This document shows positions 36,788 through 45,307 of a DNA stretch of 64,000 bases, piece after piece. The translations under genes and the position numbers were made by a program. Position 1 is the first letter of the stretch. Every line of letters starts with the position of its first letter. Below the pieces are notes generated by a model. The model searched no databases, had not been told where the DNA came from, and was given only the letters and a program-made list of their open reading frames with translations. This stretch comes from Nesterenkonia lutea (GTDB lineage Bacteria > Actinomycetota > Actinomycetes > Actinomycetales > Micrococcaceae), in NCBI RefSeq assembly GCF_014873955.1, contig NZ_JADBED010000001.1, positions 1,364,001 through 1,428,000 of the forward strand, given 5' to 3'.

Positions 36788-39444
36788 GCGCCGCCACCGC
36801 ATCCAAGCGCCTGGACAAGCTGGAACCCTCCGCCGAGGACTCAGGAGCCCCCGGGCCGGAGGAGCTCTACGCGGCCTTCGAGTCCTGGACACAGGATCAG
36901 GGTCTGACGCTCTACCCCGCCCAGCAGGACGCGATCCTCGAGCTGGCCGACGGGCAGCACGTGATCATGTCGACGCCCACGGGCTCGGGGAAGTCCCTGG
37001 TGGCCACCGCCGCGCACTTCTTCGCCCTCTCCCGGGGCCAGCGCAGCGTCTACACGGCCCCGATCAAGGCACTCGTCTCCGAGAAGTTCTTCTCGCTGGT
37101 GGAGATCTTCGGCGCGGAGAACGTCGGCATGGTCACCGGCGACTCCTCCGTCAACGCCTCGGCCCCGATCATCTGCTGCACCGCCGAGATCCTTGCCAAT
37201 GAGGCTCTGCGCGACGGCCGGGACGCCGATGTGGGCCCCGTGATCATGGACGAGTTCCACTTCTACGCGGATCCCCAGCGCGGATGGGCCTGGCAGGTGC
37301 CGCTGCTGGAGCTCACCGGACGCGCAGAGCCCGGCAGCCCGGGCCGCGGATCCACCGGAAGCCGCGCGCAGTTCCTGCTCATGTCCGCCACGCTGGGCGA
37401 CACCTCACGGTTCGAGACCCGGCTCAGCGAGGGCACCGGACGCGACGTCGTCACGGTCTCCAGCGCCGAACGTCCCGTGCCGCTGAGCTTCGAATACTCC
37501 ACCACGGCGCTGCAGACCAAGCTCGAGGAGCTGGTCACCACGCACCAGGCGCCGGTCTACGTCGTGCACTTCTCCCAGCGGGAGGCGGCCGAGCGCGCCG
37601 TCGGACTCGCCTCGCTCAACGTCGTCTCCAAGGAGGAGCGCGAGCTCATCCGGCTGAAGCTGGAGACCTTCCGGTTCGCCAAGGGCTTCGGCAAGACGCT
37701 GAACCGGCTTCTGCGGGCCGGGATCGGCGTCCACCACGCCGGCATGCTGCCGAAATACCGGCGCCTGGTCGAACAGCTCTCCCAGCAGGGACTGCTCAAG
37801 GTCATCTGCGGCACCGACACCCTCGGCGTCGGGATCAACGTGCCGATCCGCACGGTGCTGCTGACCGCGCTGAGCAAATACGACGGCACCCGCACCCGGC
37901 AGCTCAACGCCCGTGAATTCCATCAGATCGCCGGTCGGGCCGGTCGGGCCGGCTTCGACACCGCCGGGACCGTCGTGGTGCAGGCGCCGGAGCACGTGAT
38001 CGAAAATGAGCAGGCGATCAGCAAAGCCCGGGCCAAGCACGGGGACGACGAGAAGAAGGTCTCGCAGGCGATCCGCTCCGCCGGGAAGAAGAAGCCGCGC
38101 GAGGGTTTCGTCTCCTGGAGCGAGAAGACCTTCGAGCGGATCATCACGGCCACCCCTGAGCCGATGGTCTCGCGGATGCGGGTCAGCTACTCGATGGTGC
38201 TCCATCTGCTCGAACGACCCGAGGATCCGATCCGCGCGATGCGCCGGATGATCCTCGCCGCCGACGAGACTCCCGCCCGCAAGGCGCAGCTGCAGCGACA
38301 GGCTCTGCAGATCCTGCGTGAGCTGCTCACCGCCGGGGTGCTCGAACGCCTGGACTCCCCCGACGAGGACGGACGCACCGTCGACCTGACTCTGGATCTG
38401 CAGGACAACTTTGCGCTGAATCAGCCGCTGGCCCCCTTCGCCATGGCCGCAGTGGAGCTGCTCGACACGGAATCGGAGTCGTATGCGCTGGACGTGATCA
38501 GCGTGATCGAGTCCATCCTGGAGACTCCGCACCAGATCACCGGTGCGCAGATGAAGCAGCTGAAGTCCGAGAAGATCGGCGAGCTCAAGGCCGAGGGCGT
38601 GGACTATGTCGAACGCATGCGGATCCTCGATGAGCTCACTCCGCCGCAGCCGCTGGCAGAGCTGCTGACCCAGCAGTTCGAGGTCTACCGCGGCAGCGCC
38701 CCGTGGGTCTCGGACCATGCGCTGCAGCCCAAGTCCGTGGTCCGAGACATGCTCGAACGAGCCTTCGGCTTCACGGACATGGTCAACCACTATCAGATCG
38801 CCCGATCCGAAGGTGTGCTGCTGCGCTATCTCAGCGACGCCTATAAGGCGCTGCGGCAGACGGTTCCGGAGAACCTGCTCACCGAGGAGCTTCAGGACCT
38901 GCTGGAATGGCTGGGCGAGGTCGTCCGGCAGACCGACAGCTCGCTGCTGGAGGAGTGGGAGCGGCTCAAGGCCGGGGATGACCCGGAGAAGCTCGCAGAG
39001 CTGGCAGCCATGGAGGCCGACATCTCCGCGCTGGACCATCCAGACCGGGTGACCGCCAATGCCCGGGCGTTCAAGGTCATGGTGCGCAACGCCATGTTCC
39101 TGCGCGCGGAGCTCTTCGCCCAGGAGAAGGAGGCGAAGCTCGCCGAGCTCGACGCCGAGCAGGGCTGGGACGCCGACCGCTGGGGAGAAGCCCTGGATGC
39201 CTACTTCAACGTCTACGAGGACCTCTACACCGACGCGCAGTCCCGTGGCCCGTCGCTGATGCGCATCGACGTCGCGCCGGCTAACACGCCTGACCCTGCG
39301 CGTCGCTGGTGGCGAGCCGTCCAGGTCCTGGACGACCCCCAGTCGCACCACGACTGGGGCATCCACGCCTGGATCGACCTCAGCGCCTCGGACGAGACCG
39401 GCGCACCCGTGGTCGTCATGGACCGGGTCGGGGAACTGGGATGA
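36784..39444 (+). CDS. DEAD/DEAH-box helicase with DUF3516 C-terminal domain
   Basis: An 886-residue superfamily II helicase. Residues about 40-420 carry the motor: TPTGSGKS (64-71), APIKALVSEKFF (Ia), MDEFHFY (II), LLMSATLGD (III), VHHAGMLPKYRR and QIAGRAGRAGFDTAG (VI). The C-terminal half, about 430-886, is the DUF3516 region found with actinobacterial Ski2/Mtr4-like helicases. Likely an RNA helicase, but the substrate is unknown. The GTG at 36784 overlaps the MBL gene by four bases; an ATG 18 bases earlier is less likely. Its stop overlaps the next ATG by four bases. Confidence 0.9.
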   Translation: MSAATASKRLDKLEPSAEDSGAPGPEELYAAFESWTQDQGLTLYPAQQDAILELADGQHVIMSTPTGSGKSLVATAAHFFALSRGQRSVYTAPIKALVSEKFFSLVEIFGAENVGMVTGDSSVNASAPIICCTAEILANEALRDGRDADVGPVIMDEFHFYADPQRGWAWQVPLLELTGRAEPGSPGRGSTGSRAQFLLMSATLGDTSRFETRLSEGTGRDVVTVSSAERPVPLSFEYSTTALQTKLEELVTTHQAPVYVVHFSQREAAERAVGLASLNVVSKEERELIRLKLETFRFAKGFGKTLNRLLRAGIGVHHAGMLPKYRRLVEQLSQQGLLKVICGTDTLGVGINVPIRTVLLTALSKYDGTRTRQLNAREFHQIAGRAGRAGFDTAGTVVVQAPEHVIENEQAISKARAKHGDDEKKVSQAIRSAGKKKPREGFVSWSEKTFERIITATPEPMVSRMRVSYSMVLHLLERPEDPIRAMRRMILAADETPARKAQLQRQALQILRELLTAGVLERLDSPDEDGRTVDLTLDLQDNFALNQPLAPFAMAAVELLDTESESYALDVISVIESILETPHQITGAQMKQLKSEKIGELKAEGVDYVERMRILDELTPPQPLAELLTQQFEVYRGSAPWVSDHALQPKSVVRDMLERAFGFTDMVNHYQIARSEGVLLRYLSDAYKALRQTVPENLLTEELQDLLEWLGEVVRQTDSSLLEEWERLKAGDDPEKLAELAAMEADISALDHPDRVTANARAFKVMVRNAMFLRAELFAQEKEAKLAELDAEQGWDADRWGEALDAYFNVYEDLYTDAQSRGPSLMRIDVAPANTPDPARRWWRAVQVLDDPQSHHDWGIHAWIDLSASDETGAPVVVMDRVGELG

Positions 39445-40790
39445 GCACCTCGGCGCCGGTCCAGGGTGGGACTCCCACGGCAGGGACGAGCTCGCACCTG
39501 ATCGACGGCACGCAGATCACCGATCACTGGCTTGAGGTGCCGCTGGACCATGGGGCGCCCGAGGCGGAGCAGATCTGGATCTATGCCCGTGAGTTCGTCG
39601 CCGCGGAGGCGGCCCAGCAGGGCCAGGAGCACGTGGAGTCACTGCCCTGGCTGCTGTTCCTGCAGGGCGGTCCCGGTGGGAAGGGCAGCCGACCTGCCAA
39701 GCTCGGTGGCTGGATGACCGAGGCCGGCAAGCAGTTTCGGATATTGATGCTCGATCAGCGCGGCACCGGGCTCTCGGCGCCGCTGACCCGCCAGTCCCTG
39801 GCGGCACGCGGCGACGCGTCCGCGCAGGCGGCCCATATGCGCCGCTTCCGCGCAGATTCCATCGTCTGCGATGCAGAGGCCTTCCGTCGCGGTCTCGGTC
39901 TGAGAACCTGGAGCGTGCTGGGACAGAGCTTCGGCGGATTCGCCACACTCAGCTATCTCTCCTTCGCGCCGGACTCACTGGACCGGGCGCTGATCACGGG
40001 AGGTCTGGCCCCGCTGCATGGGCACGCCGACCGGGTCTACCGCGCGACCTATGCCAAGATGCGCAGCCGAAACATGGAGCACTTTGCGAGATTCCCCCGG
40101 GACCGGGAGATCCTCGACGCCGTCTTCACCCATCTGCGGGACAACGCCGTGCAGCTTCTCGACGGCTCGCCGCTGACACCGTCACGGCTGCAGCTGATCG
40201 GGATGCTGCTGGGCGGCAACACCCGGGCGGGCTCGCTGCACTATCTGCTTCAGGAGGCCTTCACCTCCGCGGCGCGGACCGAGCTCTCCGACAGCTTTCT
40301 GGCCGCCGTGGGCCAGCAGCTCTCCTTCGCAGAGAACCCGATGTACGCGGTGATGCACGAGTCGATCTACGGCCAGCCAGCCGCCTGCACCGAGGGGCGC
40401 GGAGCCACCGGCTGGGCCGCACAGCGCGTCCTGGACGAGTTTCCCGAATTCGATGCCTCGGGGCCCTCTCCCCTGCTGCTGGGCGAGATGATCCTCCGCG
40501 ATCATCTGCTCCTGGACCCGGTGTGTCGTCCCCTGATGGCCGCGGCGGACCGACTCGCCGCCGTCGATGACTGGGATCCGCTCTATGACCGCGAACAGCT
40601 GCGCCGCAACCGTGTCCCCACTGCTGCGGCGCTGTACACCGATGATGTCTACGTCGCCCGCGAGCTCTCCTGGGAGACCGCGAATGAGGTCGCTGGGATC
40701 AGCGTGTGGGAGACCGACGAGTTCCACCACGATGGACTCGGCGACGACGGTGCCCGCGTCTTCAGCGAGCTGCTCCAGCGCACCCGCTGA
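39441..40790 (+). CDS. Alpha/beta hydrolase, proline iminopeptidase-like
   Basis: A 449-residue S33-family hydrolase. The oxyanion loop QGGPGG (75-80), LDQRGTG (105-111), nucleophile elbow GQSFGG (161-166, Ser163) and catalytic His in EFHHDGLGDD near the end are all present. The cap domain (about 210-380) is long, typical of tricorn-interacting factor/prolyl aminopeptidases. It has no signal peptide. The ATG overlaps the helicase stop (ATGA). Convergent with terC, only 6 bp apart. Confidence 0.9.
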   Translation: MSTSAPVQGGTPTAGTSSHLIDGTQITDHWLEVPLDHGAPEAEQIWIYAREFVAAEAAQQGQEHVESLPWLLFLQGGPGGKGSRPAKLGGWMTEAGKQFRILMLDQRGTGLSAPLTRQSLAARGDASAQAAHMRRFRADSIVCDAEAFRRGLGLRTWSVLGQSFGGFATLSYLSFAPDSLDRALITGGLAPLHGHADRVYRATYAKMRSRNMEHFARFPRDREILDAVFTHLRDNAVQLLDGSPLTPSRLQLIGMLLGGNTRAGSLHYLLQEAFTSAARTELSDSFLAAVGQQLSFAENPMYAVMHESIYGQPAACTEGRGATGWAAQRVLDEFPEFDASGPSPLLLGEMILRDHLLLDPVCRPLMAAADRLAAVDDWDPLYDREQLRRNRVPTAAALYTDDVYVARELSWETANEVAGISVWETDEFHHDGLGDDGARVFSELLQRTR

Positions 40791-40796
40791 ACCGTC

Positions 40797-42020
40797 TCAG
40801 GCCTTCGGTTCGCCGTTCGCCGCAGCCCCTGAGCGCAGGCCGCGCGCCTTCTCCAGCGTATGCAGATACTGGGCGCGATGCTTGATCAGCTCTTCCTGAT
40901 ACCTCTCGGGCACGGCTTGAACCCGGGCAGCCCAGTGATCGTACTGCTCGGCCGTCTTGACCAGGTTGAACTCCCGGTCTTCGGGTGCCTTGTTGACCAG
41001 GTCCACATAGCGCAGCGAGTACTTCTCGGCATTCTGGATGGCGCGCAGCGCGCGTCCCTTGGGGGCCACGAGCGAGCTGAACACGGTGAGGATGAGCACG
41101 CCCACGATGACCAGCAGCGAGAGCCCGGTGGAGATCTCCATGACGGAGACGTCCTCGCCGTTGTTGACGAAGAACAGGTTGTTCTCATGCAGCGCGTGGA
41201 TCATCAGCTTGACGCCGATGAAGCCCAGGATCAGGGCCAGGCCGTAGGAGAGGTAGATCAGCCGATCAAGCAGGCCGTCGATGAGGAAGTAGAGCTGGCG
41301 CAGCCCCATCAGCGAGAACGCCGTGGCCGCGAAGACGATGAACGGTTCCTGAGTCAGACCATAGATCGCGGGGATCGAGTCCACGGCGAAGAGCAGGTCG
41401 GTGCCGCCGATGGCGATCATGACCAGCAGCATCGGGGTGAACATCCGCTTGCCGTCGATCCGGGTGGTGATCTTGTCCCCGTGATACTCCTCGGTGGTGT
41501 TCAGGTGTCGGCGTGCGAAGCGGATGATGAAGTTGTCCGCCTCCTCCTCTTCCGAGTCCCCGGCGAGCTCCTTCTTCAGCAGCTGCCCTGCGGTCATCAG
41601 CAGGATGATGCCGAAGAGGTAGAAGACGTCGCTCCACAGGCTGATGAGGCCGGCGCCCACGAAGATGAAGACGCTGCGCGCGATGAGCGCGAAGACGATC
41701 CCGAAGAGCAGGACCTTCTGCTGATACTGGCGCGGCACGTTGAAGCTGCCCATGATCACCAGGAAGACGAAGAGGTTGTCCACCGAGAGGGCCTTCTCCG
41801 TGACATAGCCCGCGTAGTACTCGGTGGCCATCTCAGGCTGGCCGAGCGCGAAGAAGCCCAGGCCGAAGAGCAGGGCGACCCCGACGTAGAAGGCTGACCA
41901 GAGAGCCGCTTCCTTGATCGTGGGGGTGTGTGCCTTGCGCACATGGAAGACGAAGTCGAAGAGCAGCAGACCGACGATCAGCACCAGGGTGACGGTCCAG
42001 ATCAGGGGGGAGATCTCCAT
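40797..42020 (-). CDS. TerC/Alx family membrane protein (probable Mn exporter)
   Basis: A 407-residue polytopic protein of the TerC family. Acidic membrane motifs seen in Alx/MeeF-type manganese exporters are present: ALSVDNLFVF (about 74-83) and GGTDLLFAVDSIPAIYG. About nine hydrophobic segments are seen. Two non-membrane parts stand out: a charged loop at about 158-190 and a C-terminal cytosolic extension of 75 residues. A likely Mn-sensing riboswitch is upstream. TerC proteins also metallate exported enzymes in other bacteria. The ATG is preceded by GGAAAGG. Confidence 0.9.
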   Translation of the reverse strand: MEISPLIWTVTLVLIVGLLLFDFVFHVRKAHTPTIKEAALWSAFYVGVALLFGLGFFALGQPEMATEYYAGYVTEKALSVDNLFVFLVIMGSFNVPRQYQQKVLLFGIVFALIARSVFIFVGAGLISLWSDVFYLFGIILLMTAGQLLKKELAGDSEEEEADNFIIRFARRHLNTTEEYHGDKITTRIDGKRMFTPMLLVMIAIGGTDLLFAVDSIPAIYGLTQEPFIVFAATAFSLMGLRQLYFLIDGLLDRLIYLSYGLALILGFIGVKLMIHALHENNLFFVNNGEDVSVMEISTGLSLLVIVGVLILTVFSSLVAPKGRALRAIQNAEKYSLRYVDLVNKAPEDREFNLVKTAEQYDHWAARVQAVPERYQEELIKHRAQYLHTLEKARGLRSGAAANGEPKA

Positions 42021-42079
42021 GGGGGGCCTTTCGGGAGGAGGGTGCAGCGATGTCGTCGCGAGTCTCTCCGCCCGTGCTC

Positions 42080-42155
42080 AGGCCTCTGTGTCCGGCGAAG
42101 CGTCATCGCTCCGCGTGCTGACGTCCACAGTGTTCGGGATACTCCCCCACGCTTT
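42080..42155 (-). promoter_or_regulatory. Probable yybP-ykoY (Mn2+) riboswitch of terC
   Basis: On the minus strand GGGGGAGTAT (42139-42148) and CGTCAGCACGCG (42112-42123) match the two most conserved internal segments of the yybP-ykoY aptamer (GGGGAGUA and CGUCA-C-), in the right order and at short spacing, with GC-rich flanks able to pair. The element lies 60 bp before terC, one of the classical gene families under this riboswitch. A TATCAT -10 lies just upstream at 42160-42165. I could not fold it by computation. Confidence 0.65.
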
Positions 42156-42159
42156 GATG

Positions 42160-42165
42160 ATGATA
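42160..42165 (-). promoter_or_regulatory. Candidate -10 of terC transcript
   Basis: TATCAT on the minus strand lies just before the aptamer, so the transcript would start at its 5' edge. Confidence 0.4.
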
Positions 42166-42292
42166 CACCGGCCAGGACCGTCCGAGGCGCAGCCTGGACC
42201 ACGGGACTTGGCAGCGGTGCCCGAAGCTGATGAGATGTGGACCAAGACGTTCTGTTCGTACTGAACCCTCGGGTCAAAGGAGTTCTGCCGGA

Positions 42293-43330
42293 ATGACAGC
42301 TCCGAACCCGCTGGTGAGTCTCATAGTCCCCGTTCACAATTCCCGTCCACACATTCCGGGACTCATCGCCCGCCTCACACCACAGCTGCGGGATCGCAAT
42401 GAAGTCATCCTGGTCGACGATGGTTCCACCGACGGCGGAAGCGAACTGCTTGAAGCTTTCGCCGCGGAGCATCCACGAGTCACGCTCATCAGGTTCGACT
42501 CGGTGCATGGGGTCGCGCGCGCGCGAAACGCAGCGTTGAGGGCTGCGCACGGCGAGTATGTCTGGTTTGCCGACGACGATGACTCATGGTCGCCCGACAT
42601 CCTGGACGTCTTCCTCGAAGCGGCGGCTCGAAGCCATGCCGACATCGTCGTGTGCCGGGCGGAGCTCCGTCATCCTGGAGATGACTCTGGCGCGATCATT
42701 GACGGTGCGGACCAGGAGCAGGTGACATCTCAGCAGCACGCATGGGAGCTCATCCTTGAAGGGGCTGTCCAGGGATACCTGTGGAACAAGCTCTTCAGGC
42801 GTTCAGTGCTGGGCCTGGACCCTTTCGCAGACATCACGTCCCAGTCGGATTTCACAGGTGTGGTGCGCGCAGTCGCCAACAGCTCGTGCGTCCACCTGAT
42901 TCCCGAGACTCTCTACTTCCATCTCGTGCGCGAAGGATCGATCACCCGACGCAGAACCCCGGACCTCGCGAACCTGCAGCGAGCGCACGACATCGCCGTC
43001 GACCTGCTTTCCAGCGTCGAGGGGATGGAACTCGACGCCTCGGTCAGCTGGTTCCGGGCCTGGTTCCTGATCCTGCCGTATGGGCATACTCCGACAAGGG
43101 TCCGCGCGCGCTGGTCAGTCCGTCGAGACGGCGTCCGCAGGGCGCGTCAGACCGTGAAGCATGTTGACATGGCAGAACTCCGCTCTCGTTCACGGCGCAC
43201 CTACAACAGGGTGTGGCTTGTGACTCGGCTCGGCACCTTCTACCTCGTCGCTCTTCATGCGGCGCAGGTCTTCCGAAGGCTTTCGCGGAAGGTCGGCAGG
43301 AGGTCGGAGAGTCAGTCCAGCGTCCTGTGA
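42293..43330 (+). CDS. Glycosyltransferase family 2
   Basis: A 345-residue GT-A glycosyltransferase. It opens with VSLIVPVHNSRPHIPGL, followed by VDDGSTDGG (41-49) and the metal-binding DDDD (94-97, FADDDDSW). The second half ends in a basic, Arg-rich region with possible membrane association (TRLGTFYLVALHAAQVF). It likely adds a sugar to a surface polysaccharide or teichoic acid-like polymer; the donor is unknown. ATG at 42293 with AAAGGAG about ten bases upstream. Its last 19 bases overlap the end of the convergent PssDE-like gene. Confidence 0.85.
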   Translation: MTAPNPLVSLIVPVHNSRPHIPGLIARLTPQLRDRNEVILVDDGSTDGGSELLEAFAAEHPRVTLIRFDSVHGVARARNAALRAAHGEYVWFADDDDSWSPDILDVFLEAAARSHADIVVCRAELRHPGDDSGAIIDGADQEQVTSQQHAWELILEGAVQGYLWNKLFRRSVLGLDPFADITSQSDFTGVVRAVANSSCVHLIPETLYFHLVREGSITRRRTPDLANLQRAHDIAVDLLSSVEGMELDASVSWFRAWFLILPYGHTPTRVRARWSVRRDGVRRARQTVKHVDMAELRSRSRRTYNRVWLVTRLGTFYLVALHAAQVFRRLSRKVGRRSESQSSVL

Positions 43331-44262
43331 ACTCTGGTCGCCGCGGCCTGGAGGAGGTGCTGCAGTTCAAGATCAGGGGCGTCCACCCGCTGCAGAAGCC
43401 CCGCGGCCGCGAGCTGACTCGCCACCTGTGTCTGATGATCGTCGATATGCTCTCCCCGCGCCTTTCTCCGCGGGACGAGAACCGGTGATATCCCCAGCTC
43501 CAAGAGTCGAAGCGTCGATCCGACGCCGGCATGAGTGACGACCACATCGGCGTGCATCGCTTCCCGGTCGAAGTCCTCGACCGAGATCGTGCGATGCACC
43601 TTGCCAGGGAGGTCGGTGCGATCGGTCTCTCCAAGCTGCCAGACGATTTCGGCCCCTTCAGGGGCCGCGGCCAGGACGGCGTCGACCAGTGCATCGAAAC
43701 GGAACGGGCGGATGGTTCCGAGCGTGACGAAGATCCGTGAGATGCCGAAGTCCTCGGCCAGAGGTTCCGCTGCGGCCTCGTATGCGCTCAAGACCGAGTA
43801 CCTGTACTGCCACTGGTCGGTCGCCCATTCGGCATGTTGGGTGAACGTCGTGGCGAGCCTCAGTCGCTGAGTCAGGCGCCCGGTCAAGGACGGGCCGTCG
43901 AATCGTGAGACGCTCTCGATATAGAAGGCGGGCGTTCTGCGCAGACGGGCGACCGGGAAGACGGAGAGCGCGAGCGCGGCTCCGGTGCTGACCACCACGT
44001 CGATGCTGTCCCAGTCGAGTCTCGTGGCCTCGCTGGCGGCTCGGATGACTCCTCGCCAGTCACGCGAGGCGATGTAGGGGACGATCGTGGCGTCGCGTCC
44101 CGCCAGAAGGGACCGAGACTGCGGAGAATCGAACGTCATCCACTGGGACTGCGGTGACACACCGAGGACCGGCTCCAACTGTACGAGCTGCTCCAGGTGG
44201 CCCCCCGTGGAAGCAACGAGGAGGGCACGCTGGCCCGCGAGCTCGGGGAATGCGTATGTCAT
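43312..44262 (-). CDS. Fused Alg14/Alg13-like (PssD-PssE type) glycosyltransferase
   Basis: A 316-residue protein joining two halves that are usually separate. Residues about 1-165 resemble Alg14/PssD (LLVASTGGHLEQL, VVVSTGAALALSVFP), the membrane-recruiting part. Residues about 170-316 resemble Alg13/PssE and the MurG C-terminus (IFVTLGTIRPFRFDALVDAV, VVVTHAGVGSTLRLLELGISPVLVPRR, EHIDDHQ). Such enzymes add the second sugar to a lipid-linked oligosaccharide. The ATG lies one base beyond the previous gene's stop codon. It overlaps the convergent GT2 gene by 19 bp at the 3' end. Confidence 0.85.
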   Translation of the reverse strand: MTYAFPELAGQRALLVASTGGHLEQLVQLEPVLGVSPQSQWMTFDSPQSRSLLAGRDATIVPYIASRDWRGVIRAASEATRLDWDSIDVVVSTGAALALSVFPVARLRRTPAFYIESVSRFDGPSLTGRLTQRLRLATTFTQHAEWATDQWQYRYSVLSAYEAAAEPLAEDFGISRIFVTLGTIRPFRFDALVDAVLAAAPEGAEIVWQLGETDRTDLPGKVHRTISVEDFDREAMHADVVVTHAGVGSTLRLLELGISPVLVPRRKARGEHIDDHQTQVASQLAAAGLLQRVDAPDLELQHLLQAAATRVHRTLD

Positions 44263-44263
44263 G

Positions 44264-45307
44264 TCAGGCCTCCGAAGCCATCTCAAGGGTGGACAGCCAG
44301 TTGTCCTCCAGCACCGGCACGAGGATCTTCCGATCGTGCCGACGCTCGACTCGGTCACGTGCCGCGTCAGCGAGCTGTGCTCGCCGCTCATCACTCTGGG
44401 CCAGCTCGCGCAGAGCTCGCACGAGCGCATCGACATCACCCGGAGGGGTGATCAGACCAGCCCCCTCCACCACCTCACGAACCTGTCCCACATCCGTGGC
44501 GACGACGGCGCATCGACGTGCCATGGCCTCCAGGACGAACATGGGCATTGCTTCGCCTCGTGAAGGCAGGACCGCGATGCTCGCTTCATCGAGCAAGGAC
44601 ATCAGTCCCGCATGAGGGATCGATCCCAGCGGGCTGCAGGACGGCACTGAGGCATCGATGTGTATCCCGTCAGGCGGTCCCGCGATGATCAGTTTCCATG
44701 TGTCATGCAGCTCGGGGAGCGCGCCCCACGCTTCAAGAAGCACGTCCACCCCCTTGCGGTGCCCCACTGCGCCGCCGAAGACGATGACCTTCTTCTTCGG
44801 TAACAGGCCTGCCGGCACAGTGACTGCATTGGGGATGCGCACGACGCGTGACCCGGGCAGCAGCTCGCGGCAGAGCGTCTCGGATTCCTGGGTGAGGACG
44901 AGCACGACATCGGCGGACGCCAGAACTCTGCGCACTGTTGTCGGGTTCCTGCGCGCGAAGTCAGCGAACCCGCTTCCGTGCAGGTGCACGGCTACTCCGA
45001 GACCCATGGCCTGAGCCAGTCGCACAAGGGTCCCTTCACGCAGGAATGAGCCGCCCTGGGACAGGTGGACCGCGGCCACTGATCTCCCGCCGGCGATGCG
45101 CAGAGCTGTGATCCGCACGACCGAGCCTGCCGACCGGAAGAGCGCGAGCCTGTCCCCTTTTCCCTTGGTGGAGCGGCTGCCCCGCAGCTGTACTCGGGAG
45201 TATGTCCAACTCAGGTAGGCATTGACGACCTGTGCCATGCCACCAGCGATGCTTCCTTGTGGACCGATATGCAGAACTGTGGGCAGATGAGCGGCGGCGT
45301 TCGTCAC
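44264..45307 (-). CDS. Glycosyltransferase family 4 (GT-B)
   Basis: A 347-residue retaining GT-B enzyme. N-terminal VLHIGPQGSIAGGMAQVV is the acceptor side, and the donor side has VIFGGAVGHRKGVDVLLEAW, PHAGLMSLLDEASIAVLPSRGEAMPMFVLEAMA (the E-x7-E motif) and VVATDVGQVREVVEGAGL. The start is GTG at 45305-45307 with AAGGAG six bases upstream and a GTGA overlap with the preceding gene's stop. It is the middle gene of a three-gene operon with the GT2 at 45304-46197 and the Alg14/13-like gene. Confidence 0.87.
   Translation of the reverse strand: MTNAAAHLPTVLHIGPQGSIAGGMAQVVNAYLSWTYSRVQLRGSRSTKGKGDRLALFRSAGSVVRITALRIAGGRSVAAVHLSQGGSFLREGTLVRLAQAMGLGVAVHLHGSGFADFARRNPTTVRRVLASADVVLVLTQESETLCRELLPGSRVVRIPNAVTVPAGLLPKKKVIVFGGAVGHRKGVDVLLEAWGALPELHDTWKLIIAGPPDGIHIDASVPSCSPLGSIPHAGLMSLLDEASIAVLPSRGEAMPMFVLEAMARRCAVVATDVGQVREVVEGAGLITPPGDVDALVRALRELAQSDERRAQLADAARDRVERRHDRKILVPVLEDNWLSTLEMASEA

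Noticed and set aside
42262..42285. GTTC-GTACT-GAAC before the GT2 gene as a LexA site
   Set aside because: Half-sites are in the wrong orientation and spacing for LexA.
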